From: Rhizobiaceae bacterium MnEN-MB40S
GTDB lineage: Bacteria; Pseudomonadota; Alphaproteobacteria; Rhizobiales; Rhizobiaceae
Length of the DNA: 64,000 nucleotides
NCBI GenBank assembly: GCA_024343425.1
Contig: BRLC01000003.1
Location: 186,001-250,000, forward strand
Direction of reading: 5' to 3'
Shown in pieces: positions 8,916 through 19,443 of the stretch; position 1 is the first letter of the stretch, and each line of letters opens with the position of its first letter. Position numbers and translations under genes: made by a program. A model generated the notes under the pieces. It made no database searches, was not told the DNA's origin, and saw nothing but the letters and a program-made list of their open reading frames with translations.

Positions 8916-9866
8916 TCAAACAGCGATTTTTGCTTCAATGGCGTCCCACAACAGGGCGGCGATATCGGCGCCGCCGAATTTTTTCACCTCGCGAATGCCG
9001 GTCGGCGAGGTCACGTTGATTTCCGTCATGTAGTCGCCGATCACGTCGATGCCCACGAACAGGAAACCGCGTTCGCGCAAGGACGGGCCGATACGGGCGC
9101 AAATCTCCTCCTCGCGTTGCGTGAGCTCAGACGGTTCGGCGCGGCCGCCGACATGCATGTTGGATCGCGAATCGGTTTCGGACGGCACGCGATTGATCGC
9201 GCCGACCGGCTCGCCATCGATGAGGATGATGCGCTTGTCGCCTTGTCTCACCGCCGGAAGGTACTGCTGCGCGATCAGCGGTTCGCGATACATCTCGGCA
9301 AACAGTTCAAGCAGCGAAGAGAGGTTGCGATCATCATTCTTCAGATGGAAGATCCCGGCGCCGCCGTTTCCATAGAGAGGTTTGATGATGATATCGCCCA
9401 TTTCCTTGCGGAAGGCGACGATCTCCTTCGGGTCGGCTGTGATCAGGGTCTTCGGCATGAGGTCCGGAAACTCGGTCACGAAGATCTTTTCGGGAGAGTT
9501 GCGCACCCAGGCTGGATCGTTGACCACCAGCGTTTCGGGATGAACGCGCTCGAGCAGATGCGTCGAGGTGATGTAGGACATGTCGAAGGGCGGATCCTGA
9601 CGCAGCAGCACCACGTCCATGGCGGCGAGCTCGACGCGGCGCGGTTCGCCGAGACTGTAATGATCGCCTTCCCTGTCCTGCAGGGTCATCGGCTCCATCG
9701 TGGCGATGGTCTTGCCGTCGAACAGCGACAGCTGCGACGGCGTGTAGTGGAACAGCTCATAGCCGCGCTGCTGGGCTTCCAGACACATGGCAAAGGTCGA
9801 ATCGCCCGCAATCTGGATCGTTGAGACATGGTCCATCTGGACGGCGACCTTGAGTGTTTTCGTCAT
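8916..9866 (-). CDS. gshB: Glutathione synthetase
   Basis: Joins gamma-glutamylcysteine and glycine with ATP to make glutathione in the cytoplasm. The 316-residue length and start ([17 protein letters not shown]) match GshB. ATP-grasp features include [31 protein letters not shown], the [15 protein letters not shown] strand and the metal-binding end [17 protein letters not shown]. It runs divergently from recR with a 134-base gap. No gshA is in the window. Confidence 0.97.
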   Translation of the reverse strand: MTKTLKVAVQMDHVSTIQIAGDSTFAMCLEAQQRGYELFHYTPSQLSLFDGKTIATMEPMTLQDREGDHYSLGEPRRVELAAMDVVLLRQDPPFDMSYITSTHLLERVHPETLVVNDPAWVRNSPEKIFVTEFPDLMPKTLITADPKEIVAFRKEMGDIIIKPLYGNGGAGIFHLKNDDRNLSSLLELFAEMYREPLIAQQYLPAVRQGDKRIILIDGEPVGAINRVPSETDSRSNMHVGGRAEPSELTQREEEICARIGPSLRERGFLFVGIDVIGDYMTEINVTSPTGIREVKKFGGADIAALLWDAIEAKIAV

Positions 9867-10000
9867 CTTGTCATCCCATCGATGCGTTGCGCATCATTCA
9901 AAATCCTGATCACACATAGTGTGGGCGGCCGGCAAACGCCACCGGTTTTCCGCCAACTCCTGCGCTGCCATTCGTCTCGAATCACGTTAAAAAGGCAGGC

Positions 10001-10606
10001 ATGAGCAAGAGCGTCGCCGGACCCGAGATCGAAAAACTTATCCAACTGCTGGCCAAGGTGCCGGGGCTCGGGCCGCGCTCGGCGCGGCGCGCCGCCCTGC
10101 ACCTGATCAAGAAGAAGGACCAGTTGCTGGGCCCTCTCGGCGACGCGATGCGCGAGGCCTACGATCACGTCGGCGTCTGTTCGACCTGCGGCAATGTCGA
10201 CACCAGCGACCCCTGCACGATCTGCACCGACCCGCGGCGCGATCGCAGCGTGATCGTCGTGGTCGAGGATGTCGCCGATCTCTGGGCCCTGGAACGGGCA
10301 GGCGCGCTGAACGCGCTCTACCACGTGCTTGGCGGCACGCTGTCGCCGCTCGACGGCGTCGGTCCCGACGATCTCAACATCAAGGCGCTGGTGGAGCGGG
10401 CTTCAGGCGGCGACGTCAAGGAGATCATCATCGCCGTCAACGCGACGGTGGAAGGTCAGACCACCGCCCACTACATCACCGATCAGCTTGAAGGCCTTGA
10501 TCTTTCCGTCACACGACTGGCGCACGGCGTGCCAGTAGGCGGCGAACTCGACTATCTCGACGAGGGCACGCTGTCGGCCGCGATGCGGGCGCGCACGCGG
10601 CTTTAA
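10001..10606 (+). CDS. recR: Recombination mediator protein RecR
   Basis: Works with RecO and RecF to load RecA on gapped DNA. The 201-residue product has the helix-hairpin-helix [19 protein letters not shown], a four-Cys zinc finger (CSTCGN then CTICTD, about residues 58-75), and a Toprim domain starting [15 protein letters not shown]. The end, MRARTRL, is family-typical. It overlaps the convergent pheA by 4 bases at the stop codons. Unlike many genomes it is not next to dnaX-ybaB. Confidence 0.97.
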   Translation: MSKSVAGPEIEKLIQLLAKVPGLGPRSARRAALHLIKKKDQLLGPLGDAMREAYDHVGVCSTCGNVDTSDPCTICTDPRRDRSVIVVVEDVADLWALERAGALNALYHVLGGTLSPLDGVGPDDLNIKALVERASGGDVKEIIIAVNATVEGQTTAHYITDQLEGLDLSVTRLAHGVPVGGELDYLDEGTLSAAMRARTRL

Positions 10607-11457
10607 CCGTTGCGGTCCTGCTCATAGCGGAAGGGATGCGCCTTGTAGGCGCCGAGCACCCGCACCTTGGTGGAAAAGAAACTGAGTTCCTCGAGCGCCC
10701 GCGACACGTTCAGATCATCGGGATGGCCCTCGATGTCGGCGTAGAACTGGGTCGCGGTGAACCGCCCTTCCAGCTGATAGCTTTCGAGCTTCGTCATGTT
10801 GACGCCGTTGGTGGCGAAACCGCCCATCGCCTTGTAGAGCGCCGCCGGAAGGTTGCGCACGTTGAAGATGAAGGTCGTGACGATGAGGTCATCATCGCGC
10901 TCGCGCGGCGCCATGACGCTTTCCGCCGACAGGATAACGAACCGGGTGACGTTGTCGTCTGTGTCCTCGACATTCTCCATCAGGATATCGAGGCCGTACA
11001 TGTCTTTGGCCAGAAGCGGCGCGAGCGCCGCCATGGACGAATCACCCTTTTCGGCGACGAGGCGCGCCGCGCCGGCGGTGTCGCCGGCGACGACCGGCTG
11101 CCAGCCATTTTCGCGCATGATCTTGCGGCACTGGCCGAGCGCATGGATATGGCTGTGGACCGTCTTGATGTCCTCGATCTTCCCGCCCGGAATCACCATC
11201 AACTGGAAATGGATCGGCATGAAATATTCGCCGACGATATGCAGACCTGATTCCGGCAGCAGGTGATGGATATCCGCGACGCGGCCCGCGATTGTGTTCT
11301 CGATCGGGATCATCGCAAGCTGCGCTTCACCGCTTTTGACGGCGTTGAAGGCGTCTTCGAAGGTGCGGCACGGCATCGGATCCATCTCGGGGAACATGTC
11401 GCGGCAAGCCATGTCCGAATTGGCGCCGTATTCGCCCTGAAACGAGATCCTGTTCAT
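10603..11457 (-). CDS. pheA: Prephenate dehydratase
   Basis: Converts prephenate to phenylpyruvate in phenylalanine synthesis. The 284-residue monofunctional form starts [12 protein letters not shown] and carries [12 protein letters not shown], the TRF motif of the catalytic domain. A C-terminal ACT domain follows ([27 protein letters not shown]), which in this family senses phenylalanine. It follows kdsB by 38 bases on the same strand, a frequent pairing in Rhizobiales. Confidence 0.96.
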   Translation of the reverse strand: MNRISFQGEYGANSDMACRDMFPEMDPMPCRTFEDAFNAVKSGEAQLAMIPIENTIAGRVADIHHLLPESGLHIVGEYFMPIHFQLMVIPGGKIEDIKTVHSHIHALGQCRKIMRENGWQPVVAGDTAGAARLVAEKGDSSMAALAPLLAKDMYGLDILMENVEDTDDNVTRFVILSAESVMAPRERDDDLIVTTFIFNVRNLPAALYKAMGGFATNGVNMTKLESYQLEGRFTATQFYADIEGHPDDLNVSRALEELSFFSTKVRVLGAYKAHPFRYEQDRNG

Positions 11458-11495
11458 TTGCCTGCCCTGATTGTTTGTCGTTTTGTGTCTGCGCT

Positions 11496-12248
11496 TTAGC
11501 CGAACGCGCGGGGATCGGCAAGAATTTGCCGCGCGCGCTCCAGATCGGGCCCGGTGTCGACGCCCAGCGGAACCTCGCCGACGATTTCCACGTCGATGCG
11601 CATGCCGGCCTCAAGCGCGCGCAATTGCTCGAGCGATTCCCGCGTTTCGAGCGTCGATCGCGGCAACGACACGAACCGGGACAAAGCGTCGCGGCGCCAG
11701 GCGTAAAGACCGATGTGGTGGTAGAGCGGCCCGTCGCCGTGAGGCGCGGCAGCGCGGGTAAAATACAGAGCCCTCAGCCTTTTCTCCGACAGCGGAGACC
11801 CGACCACCTTGACGACGTTCGGATTGGTCTTTTCTTCCGCCTCCGAAATCACCGCTGCGACGGTTGCAATATCCGTCTGCGGGTTTTCGAGAGGCGCGAA
11901 AGCCGCGCGAACCGTCTCTGGACGCACCGTGGGAAGATCACCCTGGACGTTCACGATTGTTTCAATTTTCCCATCAGGATCAAGGGCTTGCAGGGCCTCG
12001 AAAACACGATCCGATCCGGATGGATGATCGGGCCGGGTAAGGATCGCCTCAAAGCCTTCGCGTTGTGCGGCGTCCGCCACCTCGCGGCTGTCGGTCGCGA
12101 TCGCAACCGGACCGATTGCGGCTTCGCGGGCGCGCAGGGCCACCTGGACGATCATCGGTTTTCCACCGATGTCGGCGAGCACCTTGCCAGGCAGCCGCGT
12201 CGAGGACATGCGCGCGGGAATCAGGACAATATTGCTGCTGGACGACAT
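11496..12248 (-). CDS. kdsB: 3-deoxy-manno-octulosonate cytidylyltransferase
   Basis: Activates Kdo as CMP-Kdo for the lipopolysaccharide inner core. The 250-residue product has the nucleotide-binding start [22 protein letters not shown], then [13 protein letters not shown], and the family stretch [26 protein letters not shown] and the Arg-containing C-terminal part also match. The ATG at 12248 has no strong ribosome-binding site. It is probably cotranscribed with pheA and is divergent from the cytochrome c gene. Confidence 0.95.
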   Translation of the reverse strand: MSSSSNIVLIPARMSSTRLPGKVLADIGGKPMIVQVALRAREAAIGPVAIATDSREVADAAQREGFEAILTRPDHPSGSDRVFEALQALDPDGKIETIVNVQGDLPTVRPETVRAAFAPLENPQTDIATVAAVISEAEEKTNPNVVKVVGSPLSEKRLRALYFTRAAAPHGDGPLYHHIGLYAWRRDALSRFVSLPRSTLETRESLEQLRALEAGMRIDVEIVGEVPLGVDTGPDLERARQILADPRAFG

Positions 12249-12401
12249 CTGGGGACCGGTTCTGCTTCGCGGACTGGAAGTGACTTTCTGGAGCGGTTAT
12301 AAACAGTGTTGCAACAGCAAGGCAAAAGACATAGGTTCCGCGCCAAATCGAGACTTGTGCCGGTTTCGGGGAAGGACCGGCATAACATGGAGCCCCCGAA
12401 G

Positions 12402-13217
12402 ATGAACAGCTCTTATTTCAACGCAATCGCCGGCGCTTTTCTCACGGTGGTTTTCGTTGTCATGACCGTGTCGATCGCTTCCGACGCCATTTTCCACACC
12501 AGGGAACCGGTCAAGGAAGGCTTCGAGATCGAGGTGACCGAAGGGGGCGGGGAAGCCGGCGGCAAGGAAGATGCGGGTCCGTTCCAGATCGCAACCCTAA
12601 TGGCGGGCGCCAGCGCCGAGGCCGGCGCCAATGTTTTCAAGAAGTGCCAGTCCTGCCACACAGTCGATGATGGCGGCGCCAACAAGGTCGGCCCCAACCT
12701 GTGGCATGTGCTTGGTCGACCGGTGGCCAGCGCCACGGACTTCGCCTATTCGCCGGCCATGGTCGAATACGCCGCTGGCGGCGAAACCCACTGGATGTAC
12801 CAGAATCTCAGCGAGTTCCTGGACAATCCGAAGAAATTCCTCAGTGGCACCAAGATGAGCTTCGCCGGCCTGAAAAAGCCGGAAGATCGCGCCAATGTGA
12901 TTGCGTATCTGAGGGAGCAGTCGCCTGAGCTGCTGCCGCTCCCCACGCCGGAGCTCGAGGCGGCGGAAGCCGAAACGACACCGGAAGCGACTGAAGCCTC
13001 TGCCACGCCGGAGGCCGCCAGCGATGCGACCGCGGCCGAAGACATGTCCGGCTCCTCCGAAATGACGCCGGCTGAAACGGCGGAAGAAAAGGCCGAGGAA
13101 TCCAAGACGCTGGATGAGGCGGCCGCAGAGGGCGCCGACGCCGTGACGACCGATGTCGACGCGCTGGAAGAAAAAGCAGCGGAGCCGACGGCAACGGAAA
13201 CAGAATCTTCGAACTGA
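12402..13217 (+). CDS. Membrane-anchored cytochrome c with acidic C-terminal tail
   Basis: A 271-residue class I cytochrome c. An uncleaved N-terminal anchor spans about residues 9-29, then a linker, then a haem domain with C82-x-x-C85-H86 and probable Met ligand M152 (GTKMSFAGLKK). It resembles CycM-type cytochromes that pass electrons to terminal oxidases from the periplasmic face. From about residue 178 to the end (94 residues) it is low-complexity, rich in Glu, Ala and Thr, which the minimal family lacks. A second ATG at 12387 with an AAGGA site is an equally possible start, adding 5 residues. Confidence 0.85.
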   Translation: MNSSYFNAIAGAFLTVVFVVMTVSIASDAIFHTREPVKEGFEIEVTEGGGEAGGKEDAGPFQIATLMAGASAEAGANVFKKCQSCHTVDDGGANKVGPNLWHVLGRPVASATDFAYSPAMVEYAAGGETHWMYQNLSEFLDNPKKFLSGTKMSFAGLKKPEDRANVIAYLREQSPELLPLPTPELEAAEAETTPEATEASATPEAASDATAAEDMSGSSEMTPAETAEEKAEESKTLDEAAAEGADAVTTDVDALEEKAAEPTATETESSN

Positions 13218-13242
13218 CGTTGAATAAAACAATCCGTGATGA

Positions 13243-13267
13243 GGCCGGGCTCGCGCCCGGCCTTTTT
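13243..13267 (+). terminator. Rho-independent terminator after the cytochrome c gene
   Basis: GGCCGGGC and GCCCGGCC form an 8-base-pair stem with a TCGC loop, followed at once by TTTTT (13263-13267), 26 bases after the stop codon. Confidence 0.85.
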
Positions 13268-13412
13268 CGTATCGGCGAACCTTACCGATTGTTCATAATT
13301 TTTGCCCGTTCTTCGTCACATTTGACCTTCATGGGTCGATGCATTGACCGCCTATTGCTTTTGTTTATGTACTTAACGACAGCAATGACGCCTCACACAA
13401 CGGGAGATCACG

Positions 13413-15272
13413 GTGACGGATCGTTCTCTATCCAGACGCAGTCCCGCCATCCTTGCCGGCATGCTGACCGGCCTCGCAATGCTCAATCTTCTCCCCGCGC
13501 CTGCGGTCGCCGACGACATGGTGTGGCGACATGCGTCGTCGCTCATCGGAACTCCGAAATATCCGGCTGATTTCCAGCGTTTCGACTACGTCAACCCGGA
13601 TGCGCCGAAAGGCGGCGAAGTCCGGGTGTCGGCCAATGGCACGTTCGACACGCTGAACCCGCTGCTCGCCAAGGGCGACCTCGCCGAAGGCCTCGGCCTC
13701 GTTTTCGAAACGCTGATGACCTCGTCCATGGACGAGATCAATTCGGAATACGGCCTGCTTGCGGAGGCGGTCAGCTTTCCCGACGACTATTCCTCGGCGA
13801 CCTATCGCCTGAGAGAGGGCGCACGCTGGCACGACGGAACGCCCGTCACGCCCGAGGACGTGATCTGGAGCTTCGAAAATGTCGTCGAACTCGATCCCCA
13901 GCGGCATTTCTACTTTCAGCATGTGGTCGGCGCCGAAAAAACCGGAGAGCGCGACGTCACCTTTACTTTCGACGAAAAGAACAACCGCGAGCTGCCGCAG
14001 ATTCTCGGTCAGCTCCTCGTTCTGCCGAAACACTGGTGGGAAGGAACGAACGACAAGGGCGAGCAGCGCTCCATCGAACGCACGACCCTTGAAATTCCGA
14101 TGGGCTCGGGACCGTACAAGATCACCAGCCTGTCGCCGGGCTCCACGATGGTCTTCGAACGGGTCGAGGACTATTGGGGCAAGGATCTGCCGGTCAATGC
14201 AGGCAGCAACAATTTCGATACGATTCGCTACGAGTACTTCACCAGCAGGGATTCCGAATTCCAGGCCTTCAAGGCCGGAAAGGTGGATTTCTGGCTCGAG
14301 AACAGGGCGCAGCGCTGGGCCAATGGTTATGATTTCCCGGCGGTCGAGGACGGGCGGATCGTCCGGGACATGTTCGAGAACCCCTACAGGTCCTCGGGCG
14401 TCATGGTCGGTTTTATTCCCAATCTGCGTCGCGACAGGTTCAAGGATCCGCGTGTGCGCGAGGCGCTCAATCAGGTCTTCGATTTCGAGGAGCTCAACCG
14501 CACCCAGTTCTTCGATCAGTATGAGCGCATCGGCAGCTTCTTCTATGGAAGCGAACTTGCCTCCAGCGGCCTGCCGCAGGGCAAGGAGCTGGAAATACTC
14601 GAATCGGTGCGCGACCTCGTTCCCGACGAGGTCTTTACCGAAGAATACAAGAACCCGGTCGGCGGCGATCGCGCAAACCAGCGCAACAATCTGCGCGAGG
14701 CCATTCGCCTGTTCGGCGAAGCCGGCTACGAAATCCGCGACGGCAAGATGGTCAATATCGAAACCGGCGAGTCCTTCGGCTTCGAAATCCTGCTCAATGG
14801 TCCCATTATTGAAAGCGTCGCCCAGGCCTATGCCCAGAACCTGAAGCGGATCGGCGTCGAGGCGACGGTGCGCTCCGTCGATCCGGCGCAATACACCAAC
14901 CGCGAGCGCAGCCGGGACTTCGACATGATCTACAGCGGATGGGGCCAGTCCCTGTCGCCCGGCAACGAGCAGATGGAATTTTGGGGCTCGGCTGCGGCGA
15001 ACCGGGAAGGTTCGGCGAACTACGCCGGCATTTCCGATCCGGGCGTCGACGCGCTGATCAAGGAAATCGTCTTCGCCGAAGACCGCGATACGCTGGTGGC
15101 CGCTGCGAAGGCGCTTGACCGGGTGCTGCTCGCCGGCCGCTATGTCGTTCCCTCCTACACGTTGAGAAAAGCGCGTGTGGCCTATTGGAGTTTCCTGGCC
15201 TATCCCGAACCGCTGCCGACCTACTCACTCGGCTTTCCGTCGATCTGGTGGTCGAAGAAGGCGACGGACTGA
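13413..15272 (+). CDS. yejA1: Peptide ABC transporter substrate-binding protein, YejA type (first copy)
   Basis: A 619-residue periplasmic family 5 binding protein. The signal peptide ends near PAPAVADD. Signatures include FQRFDYVNPDAPKGGEVRVS, FDTLNPLLAKGD, the REGARWHDGTPVTPEDVIWSF motif and GSGPYKITSLSPG. YejA proteins deliver oligopeptides or microcin C-like compounds to YejBEF. In Sinorhizobium, yej genes are reported to affect sensitivity to plant antimicrobial peptides. The GTG start at 13413 follows CGGGAG. Its stop overlaps the start of the second copy (TGATG), indicating coupled translation. Confidence 0.93.
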   Translation: MTDRSLSRRSPAILAGMLTGLAMLNLLPAPAVADDMVWRHASSLIGTPKYPADFQRFDYVNPDAPKGGEVRVSANGTFDTLNPLLAKGDLAEGLGLVFETLMTSSMDEINSEYGLLAEAVSFPDDYSSATYRLREGARWHDGTPVTPEDVIWSFENVVELDPQRHFYFQHVVGAEKTGERDVTFTFDEKNNRELPQILGQLLVLPKHWWEGTNDKGEQRSIERTTLEIPMGSGPYKITSLSPGSTMVFERVEDYWGKDLPVNAGSNNFDTIRYEYFTSRDSEFQAFKAGKVDFWLENRAQRWANGYDFPAVEDGRIVRDMFENPYRSSGVMVGFIPNLRRDRFKDPRVREALNQVFDFEELNRTQFFDQYERIGSFFYGSELASSGLPQGKELEILESVRDLVPDEVFTEEYKNPVGGDRANQRNNLREAIRLFGEAGYEIRDGKMVNIETGESFGFEILLNGPIIESVAQAYAQNLKRIGVEATVRSVDPAQYTNRERSRDFDMIYSGWGQSLSPGNEQMEFWGSAAANREGSANYAGISDPGVDALIKEIVFAEDRDTLVAAAKALDRVLLAGRYVVPSYTLRKARVAYWSFLAYPEPLPTYSLGFPSIWWSKKATD

Positions 15273-17137
15273 TGGCGGCTCTGGACCGTCGAACTTTCCT
15301 TCTCGCCTCCGGGCTTGGCGCAGCCGCCATGCTGACGCCGGCGCGTCTTGCCTTCGCGCAAGTTCCGAGCAATACGCGCCTGCACGGCATTTCTGCTTTC
15401 GGAGACCTGAAATATCCGGCCGATTTCACCCATTTCGACTATGTCGATCCGCAGGCGCCGAAAGGCGGTCTGTTCAATTTCCAGCCGCCGAACTGGCAGT
15501 ACAACCAGAACGTCCAGACATTCAACACGCTCAACAGCTTCATTCTGCGCGGCGACGCCCCGCCGCGCATGGAGCTATGCTTCGACAGTCTGATGGTGCG
15601 GGCGCTGGACGAACCCGACGCGCAATATTGCCACCTGGCCGAATGGGTCGAAGTCTCCGAAGATCGCAATGTCTGGCAGTTCGGATTGCGGCCGGAAGCC
15701 CGGTTTCACGACGGATCCCCAGTGACCGCTTCAGACGCCGCCTACAGTTACACCCTTCTCAAGGAAGAAGGTCACCCCAACATCGTCATCACGCTGAGGG
15801 AGTTGACCGAGGCCGTCGCTGTAGATGAGCGCACTCTGGAACTGCGCTTCAGCGGCGACCAGTCGGCGAACGCGATCCTCGCAGCCGTGGAAATTCCGGT
15901 GCTGTCGCAGGCCTATTATTCGGAACATCCCTTCGATTCCAGCAACCTGGATATTCCCCTCTCATCCGGCCCCTATCGACCGTCGCGCGTGGACGCCGGC
16001 CGCTTCATCGAATATGGCCGCGTCGAAGATTACTGGGGCCGGGATCTGCCGACTGTCCGCGGCCAGAACAATTTCGACACGTTGCGCATCGAGTTCTTCG
16101 CCGACCGGCAGGCCGGTTTCGAGCAGTTCAAGAAGGGCGAGATCCAGTTTCGCGAGGAGTTCACGTCCAAGAGCTGGGCGACCGAATACACTTTCCCGGC
16201 GATCACACAGGGCCGCGTGATCAAGAGAACCTTTCCCGCCGAGCGTCGACCGATGATGCAGGCCTGGCCGGTCAATCAGCGTCGCGCGCGCTTTGCCGAC
16301 TGGCGCGTCAGGCAGGCGATAAATCTTTGCTTCGACTTCAGATGGACCAACGACAAGATCTTCTACAACGCCTATGAGCGGTCGCAATCCCTGTTCGAGA
16401 AGTCCGAGTTCGTTGCGACCGGTATGCCGACGGAGGCAGAACTTGCCATCCTCGAACCGCTGAGAGACAGGCTGCCGGAAGCCGCCTTCGGCGAAGCCGT
16501 GACGCAGCCCGTTTCGGATGGATCCGGGCGCGACCGCGCCCTGCTCCGGCAGGCTGTGACCCTTCTCGGCGACGCGGGCTGGACGCGTGACGGGCAAGTG
16601 CTGAAGAAGGATGGCGAGTCCCTGTCGGTCGAAATTCTCATCCGGTCGCCGGTTTTTGAGCGGGTTTTATCCGGCCTTGTGGAAAACATGCGTCGGGTCG
16701 GCATCGAAACCTCGGTTCGACTGGTCGATCCGGTGCAATTCCAGTCGCGGCTCGATACATTCGATTTCGACATGGTGGGCCTTGCCATGTCGATGAGCGC
16801 CACGCCGACCCGGGAAAGTCTGGCGTCGATGTTTGCCGATTCCTATGCGACCGTCGAGGGTTCGAACAATTATCCGGGTGCGCTAAGCGGCGTCTATGAC
16901 GATCTGCTCGCCCATGTCGGCAATGCCGAAAGCCGCGAAGCGCTGGTGACGGCCATGCGCGCGCTCGATCGTGTCGAAAGAGCGCGGCTCGACTGGATTC
17001 CGAACTGGTATTCGGCGGATCACAAGGTTGCATTCTGGGACATGTTCGGATTCCCTGATACAAAGCCGGACTACGGATGGCCTGTCGAATCACTGTGGTG
17101 GTTCGACGAAGACAAGGCGCGTGCGATCGGCAGATGA
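15272..17137 (+). CDS. yejA2: Peptide ABC transporter substrate-binding protein, YejA type (second copy)
   Basis: A 621-residue paralogue of the preceding gene product. The N-terminus (DRRTFLLASGLGAAAM, then FAQVP) is a good twin-arginine signal. Shared blocks include DFTHFDYVDPQAPKGG, RFHDGSPVTASDAAYSY, LSSGPYRPSRVDAG and YWGRDLPTVRGQNNFDTLRIEFF. The ATG at 15272 overlaps the previous stop; an in-frame ATG at 15185 lies inside the first gene and would bury the signal peptide. Two binding proteins of moderate similarity serving one permease suggest a widened peptide range. Confidence 0.93.
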   Translation: MAALDRRTFLLASGLGAAAMLTPARLAFAQVPSNTRLHGISAFGDLKYPADFTHFDYVDPQAPKGGLFNFQPPNWQYNQNVQTFNTLNSFILRGDAPPRMELCFDSLMVRALDEPDAQYCHLAEWVEVSEDRNVWQFGLRPEARFHDGSPVTASDAAYSYTLLKEEGHPNIVITLRELTEAVAVDERTLELRFSGDQSANAILAAVEIPVLSQAYYSEHPFDSSNLDIPLSSGPYRPSRVDAGRFIEYGRVEDYWGRDLPTVRGQNNFDTLRIEFFADRQAGFEQFKKGEIQFREEFTSKSWATEYTFPAITQGRVIKRTFPAERRPMMQAWPVNQRRARFADWRVRQAINLCFDFRWTNDKIFYNAYERSQSLFEKSEFVATGMPTEAELAILEPLRDRLPEAAFGEAVTQPVSDGSGRDRALLRQAVTLLGDAGWTRDGQVLKKDGESLSVEILIRSPVFERVLSGLVENMRRVGIETSVRLVDPVQFQSRLDTFDFDMVGLAMSMSATPTRESLASMFADSYATVEGSNNYPGALSGVYDDLLAHVGNAESREALVTAMRALDRVERARLDWIPNWYSADHKVAFWDMFGFPDTKPDYGWPVESLWWFDEDKARAIGR

Positions 17138-17204
17138 AGCCAGAGCGGGACGGGAACAGATTGATTCGAATGACGGCATTCGCAACCGGCAAGGATAAGC
17201 GCTG

Positions 17205-18299
17205 ATGGGCGCCTATATCGTTCGACGGCTGCTCCTGATCATTCCGACGATGATCGGAATCATGGCCTTGTCCTTCCTTGTCGTGCAATTTGCGCCCGGC
17301 GGACCCGTGGAGCAGATCCTGGCGGACCTTTCCGGACAGGGCAATTCCGCGACCGAGAGAATTTCCGGCGGCGGCGATTTCCAGAACCAGCCGGCGGGCG
17401 GCGCTGACGCGTCGTCAACCTACCGGGGCGCACAGGGCCTCGATCCGGACTTCATAAAAAAGCTCGAAAAGCAGTTCGGCTTCGACAAGCCGCCCACGGA
17501 ACGCTTTTTCATGATGATGTGGGATTTCATGCGGTTCGATTTCGGAGAGAGCTTCTTTCGCGACATTTCGGTCATAGACCTGATCAAGGAGAAACTGCCG
17601 GTTTCCATCTCGCTGGGGATCTGGATCCTGCTTTTGTCCTACATCATCTCCGTGCCGCTCGGGATCAAGAAGGCAGTGACGGACGGGTCCCGGTTCGACA
17701 TATGGACGTCCGGCGTGATCATCATCGCCTACGCCATTCCCGGCTTCCTGTTCGGAATCCTGCTGATCGTGCTGTTCGCCGGCGGTTCGTTCTTTGACGT
17801 GTTTCCGCTTCGCGGCCTGGTGTCGGAGAACTTTTCGGACCTGCCCTGGTGGGAAAAGATCCTCGACTATTTCTGGCACCTGACACTGCCGCTGCTTGCG
17901 CTTTCTCTGGCGGCTTTTGCGACGACAACGCTTCTGACCAAGAACTCCTTCATCGACGAGATCAGGAAACAGTACGTGACCACGGCGCGCGCCAAGGGGC
18001 TGACCGAGAATCAGGTTCTTTACGGCCATGTCTTCCGCAACGCCATGCTGATCGTGATCGCCGGCTTTCCGGCGGCGTTCATATCGTCCTTCTTTTCCGG
18101 ATCTCTGCTGATCGAGACTATATTCAATCTCGATGGCCTTGGGCTGCTCGGCTACAAGTCTGTGATCAACCGCGACTATCCCGTTGTCTTCGCAACGCTG
18201 TTCATCTTCTCCCTGATGGGGCTGGTGGTGGGCCTTGTCTCCGATCTGATCTACACCTGGATCGATCCGCGGATCGATTTCGAGCGGCGGGACGTCTGA
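17205..18299 (+). CDS. yejB: Peptide ABC transporter permease YejB
   Basis: A 364-residue inner-membrane permease of the DppB/OppB group. The first helix is [21 protein letters not shown] long periplasmic stretch (about residues 40-110, including [20 protein letters not shown]) is typical of YejB compared with the shorter OppB. The ATP-binding-protein contact loop is [18 protein letters not shown] (EAA-like). It lies 67 bases after yejA2 and 1 base before yejE. Confidence 0.94.
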   Translation: MGAYIVRRLLLIIPTMIGIMALSFLVVQFAPGGPVEQILADLSGQGNSATERISGGGDFQNQPAGGADASSTYRGAQGLDPDFIKKLEKQFGFDKPPTERFFMMMWDFMRFDFGESFFRDISVIDLIKEKLPVSISLGIWILLLSYIISVPLGIKKAVTDGSRFDIWTSGVIIIAYAIPGFLFGILLIVLFAGGSFFDVFPLRGLVSENFSDLPWWEKILDYFWHLTLPLLALSLAAFATTTLLTKNSFIDEIRKQYVTTARAKGLTENQVLYGHVFRNAMLIVIAGFPAAFISSFFSGSLLIETIFNLDGLGLLGYKSVINRDYPVVFATLFIFSLMGLVVGLVSDLIYTWIDPRIDFERRDV

Positions 18300-18300
18300 C

Positions 18301-19443
18301 ATGGAACAGACGGTCGACAACGCCAAGGCGCTCGATGGCCCTCCGAAAGGGTTCTTCTCGCCAACCACGAAACGCAGATGGCAGAATTTCCGCTCGAACC
18401 GGCGCGGCTACTGGTCACTATGGATATTCCTCGTTCTGTTCGTGCTCAGCCTGTTTGCGGAATTCATCGCCAACGACAAGCCGCTGCTCGCCTGGTACAA
18501 GGGCGAACTCCTGGTTCCCGTGCTTGTCGACTATCCGGAAGAGAAATTCGGCGGCTTCTACGCCGTGACCGCCTATCGCGATCCGATGATCAACCAGGAA
18601 ATAACGGACAATGGCTGGGTCCTGTGGCCGCCGATCCGATATTCCTATCTCACCCGCAATTCCGAGGTGCCCCATTCGGCGCCCACCCCGCCCTTCTGGC
18701 TGATGGAGAAGGAACAGCGCTGTTCCGCCTATCTGGAGGGCAGCGACGATCCGGATTGCACACTTGGAAACCTCAACTGGCTTGGCACCGACGACCAGGC
18801 GCGCGACGTGCTTGCCCGCGTCATCTACGGGTTCCGGATATCGGTGCTGTTCGGTCTGATCCTGACCGGGCTCTCCGCCGTCATCGGCGTGTGGCTCGGC
18901 GCGATTCAAGGCTTCTTCGGCGGCTGGATCGACCTGACGTTCCAGCGCTTCATCGAAATCTGGTCGGCCGTGCCTGTGCTCTACGTGCTGATCATCATCG
19001 CTTCCATCCTCCCGCCGGGATTCTGGGTGCTGCTCGGCATCATGCTGCTGTTTTCCTGGGTCGCCTTTGTCAGCGTTGTTCGCGCTGAATTCCTCCGCGC
19101 CCGCAATTTCGAATATGTAAACGCGGCGCGGGCGCTGGGCGTCGGCAACGCGACGATCATCTATCGCCATCTGCTGCCCAACGCCATGGTGGCGACGCTG
19201 ACCTTTCTGCCCTTCATCCTTTCAGGATCGATCGCGACGCTGACGTCGCTCGACTTCCTCGGACTCGGACTGCCGCCGGGCTCGCCGTCGCTGGGCGAAC
19301 TGATCGCGCAGGGCAAGAACAATCTGCAGTCGCCCTGGCTGGGCATCACGGCTTTCGTCATCATATCGCTGATGCTGTCTTTGCTGATTTTCATCGGCGA
19401 AGCCACGCGCGACGCCTTCGACCCGCGAAAGACATTCAGTTGA
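18301..19443 (+). CDS. yejE: Peptide ABC transporter permease YejE
   Basis: A 380-residue partner of YejB in the DppC/OppC group. It opens with a cytoplasmic segment containing FRSNRRGYWSLWIFLVLF, has a large periplasmic loop (about 60-165) with GTDDQARDVLARVIYGFR, and later the contact loop NFEYVNAARALGVGN. It ends [10 protein letters not shown], as YejE proteins do. Its stop codon overlaps the TTG start of yejF. Confidence 0.94.
   Translation: MEQTVDNAKALDGPPKGFFSPTTKRRWQNFRSNRRGYWSLWIFLVLFVLSLFAEFIANDKPLLAWYKGELLVPVLVDYPEEKFGGFYAVTAYRDPMINQEITDNGWVLWPPIRYSYLTRNSEVPHSAPTPPFWLMEKEQRCSAYLEGSDDPDCTLGNLNWLGTDDQARDVLARVIYGFRISVLFGLILTGLSAVIGVWLGAIQGFFGGWIDLTFQRFIEIWSAVPVLYVLIIIASILPPGFWVLLGIMLLFSWVAFVSVVRAEFLRARNFEYVNAARALGVGNATIIYRHLLPNAMVATLTFLPFILSGSIATLTSLDFLGLGLPPGSPSLGELIAQGKNNLQSPWLGITAFVIISLMLSLLIFIGEATRDAFDPRKTFS

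Noticed and set aside
9863..10324. A 153-codon minus-strand frame between gshB and recR.
   Set aside because: It is antisense to the zinc-finger part of recR and overlaps the gshB start; no ribosome-binding site or motif.
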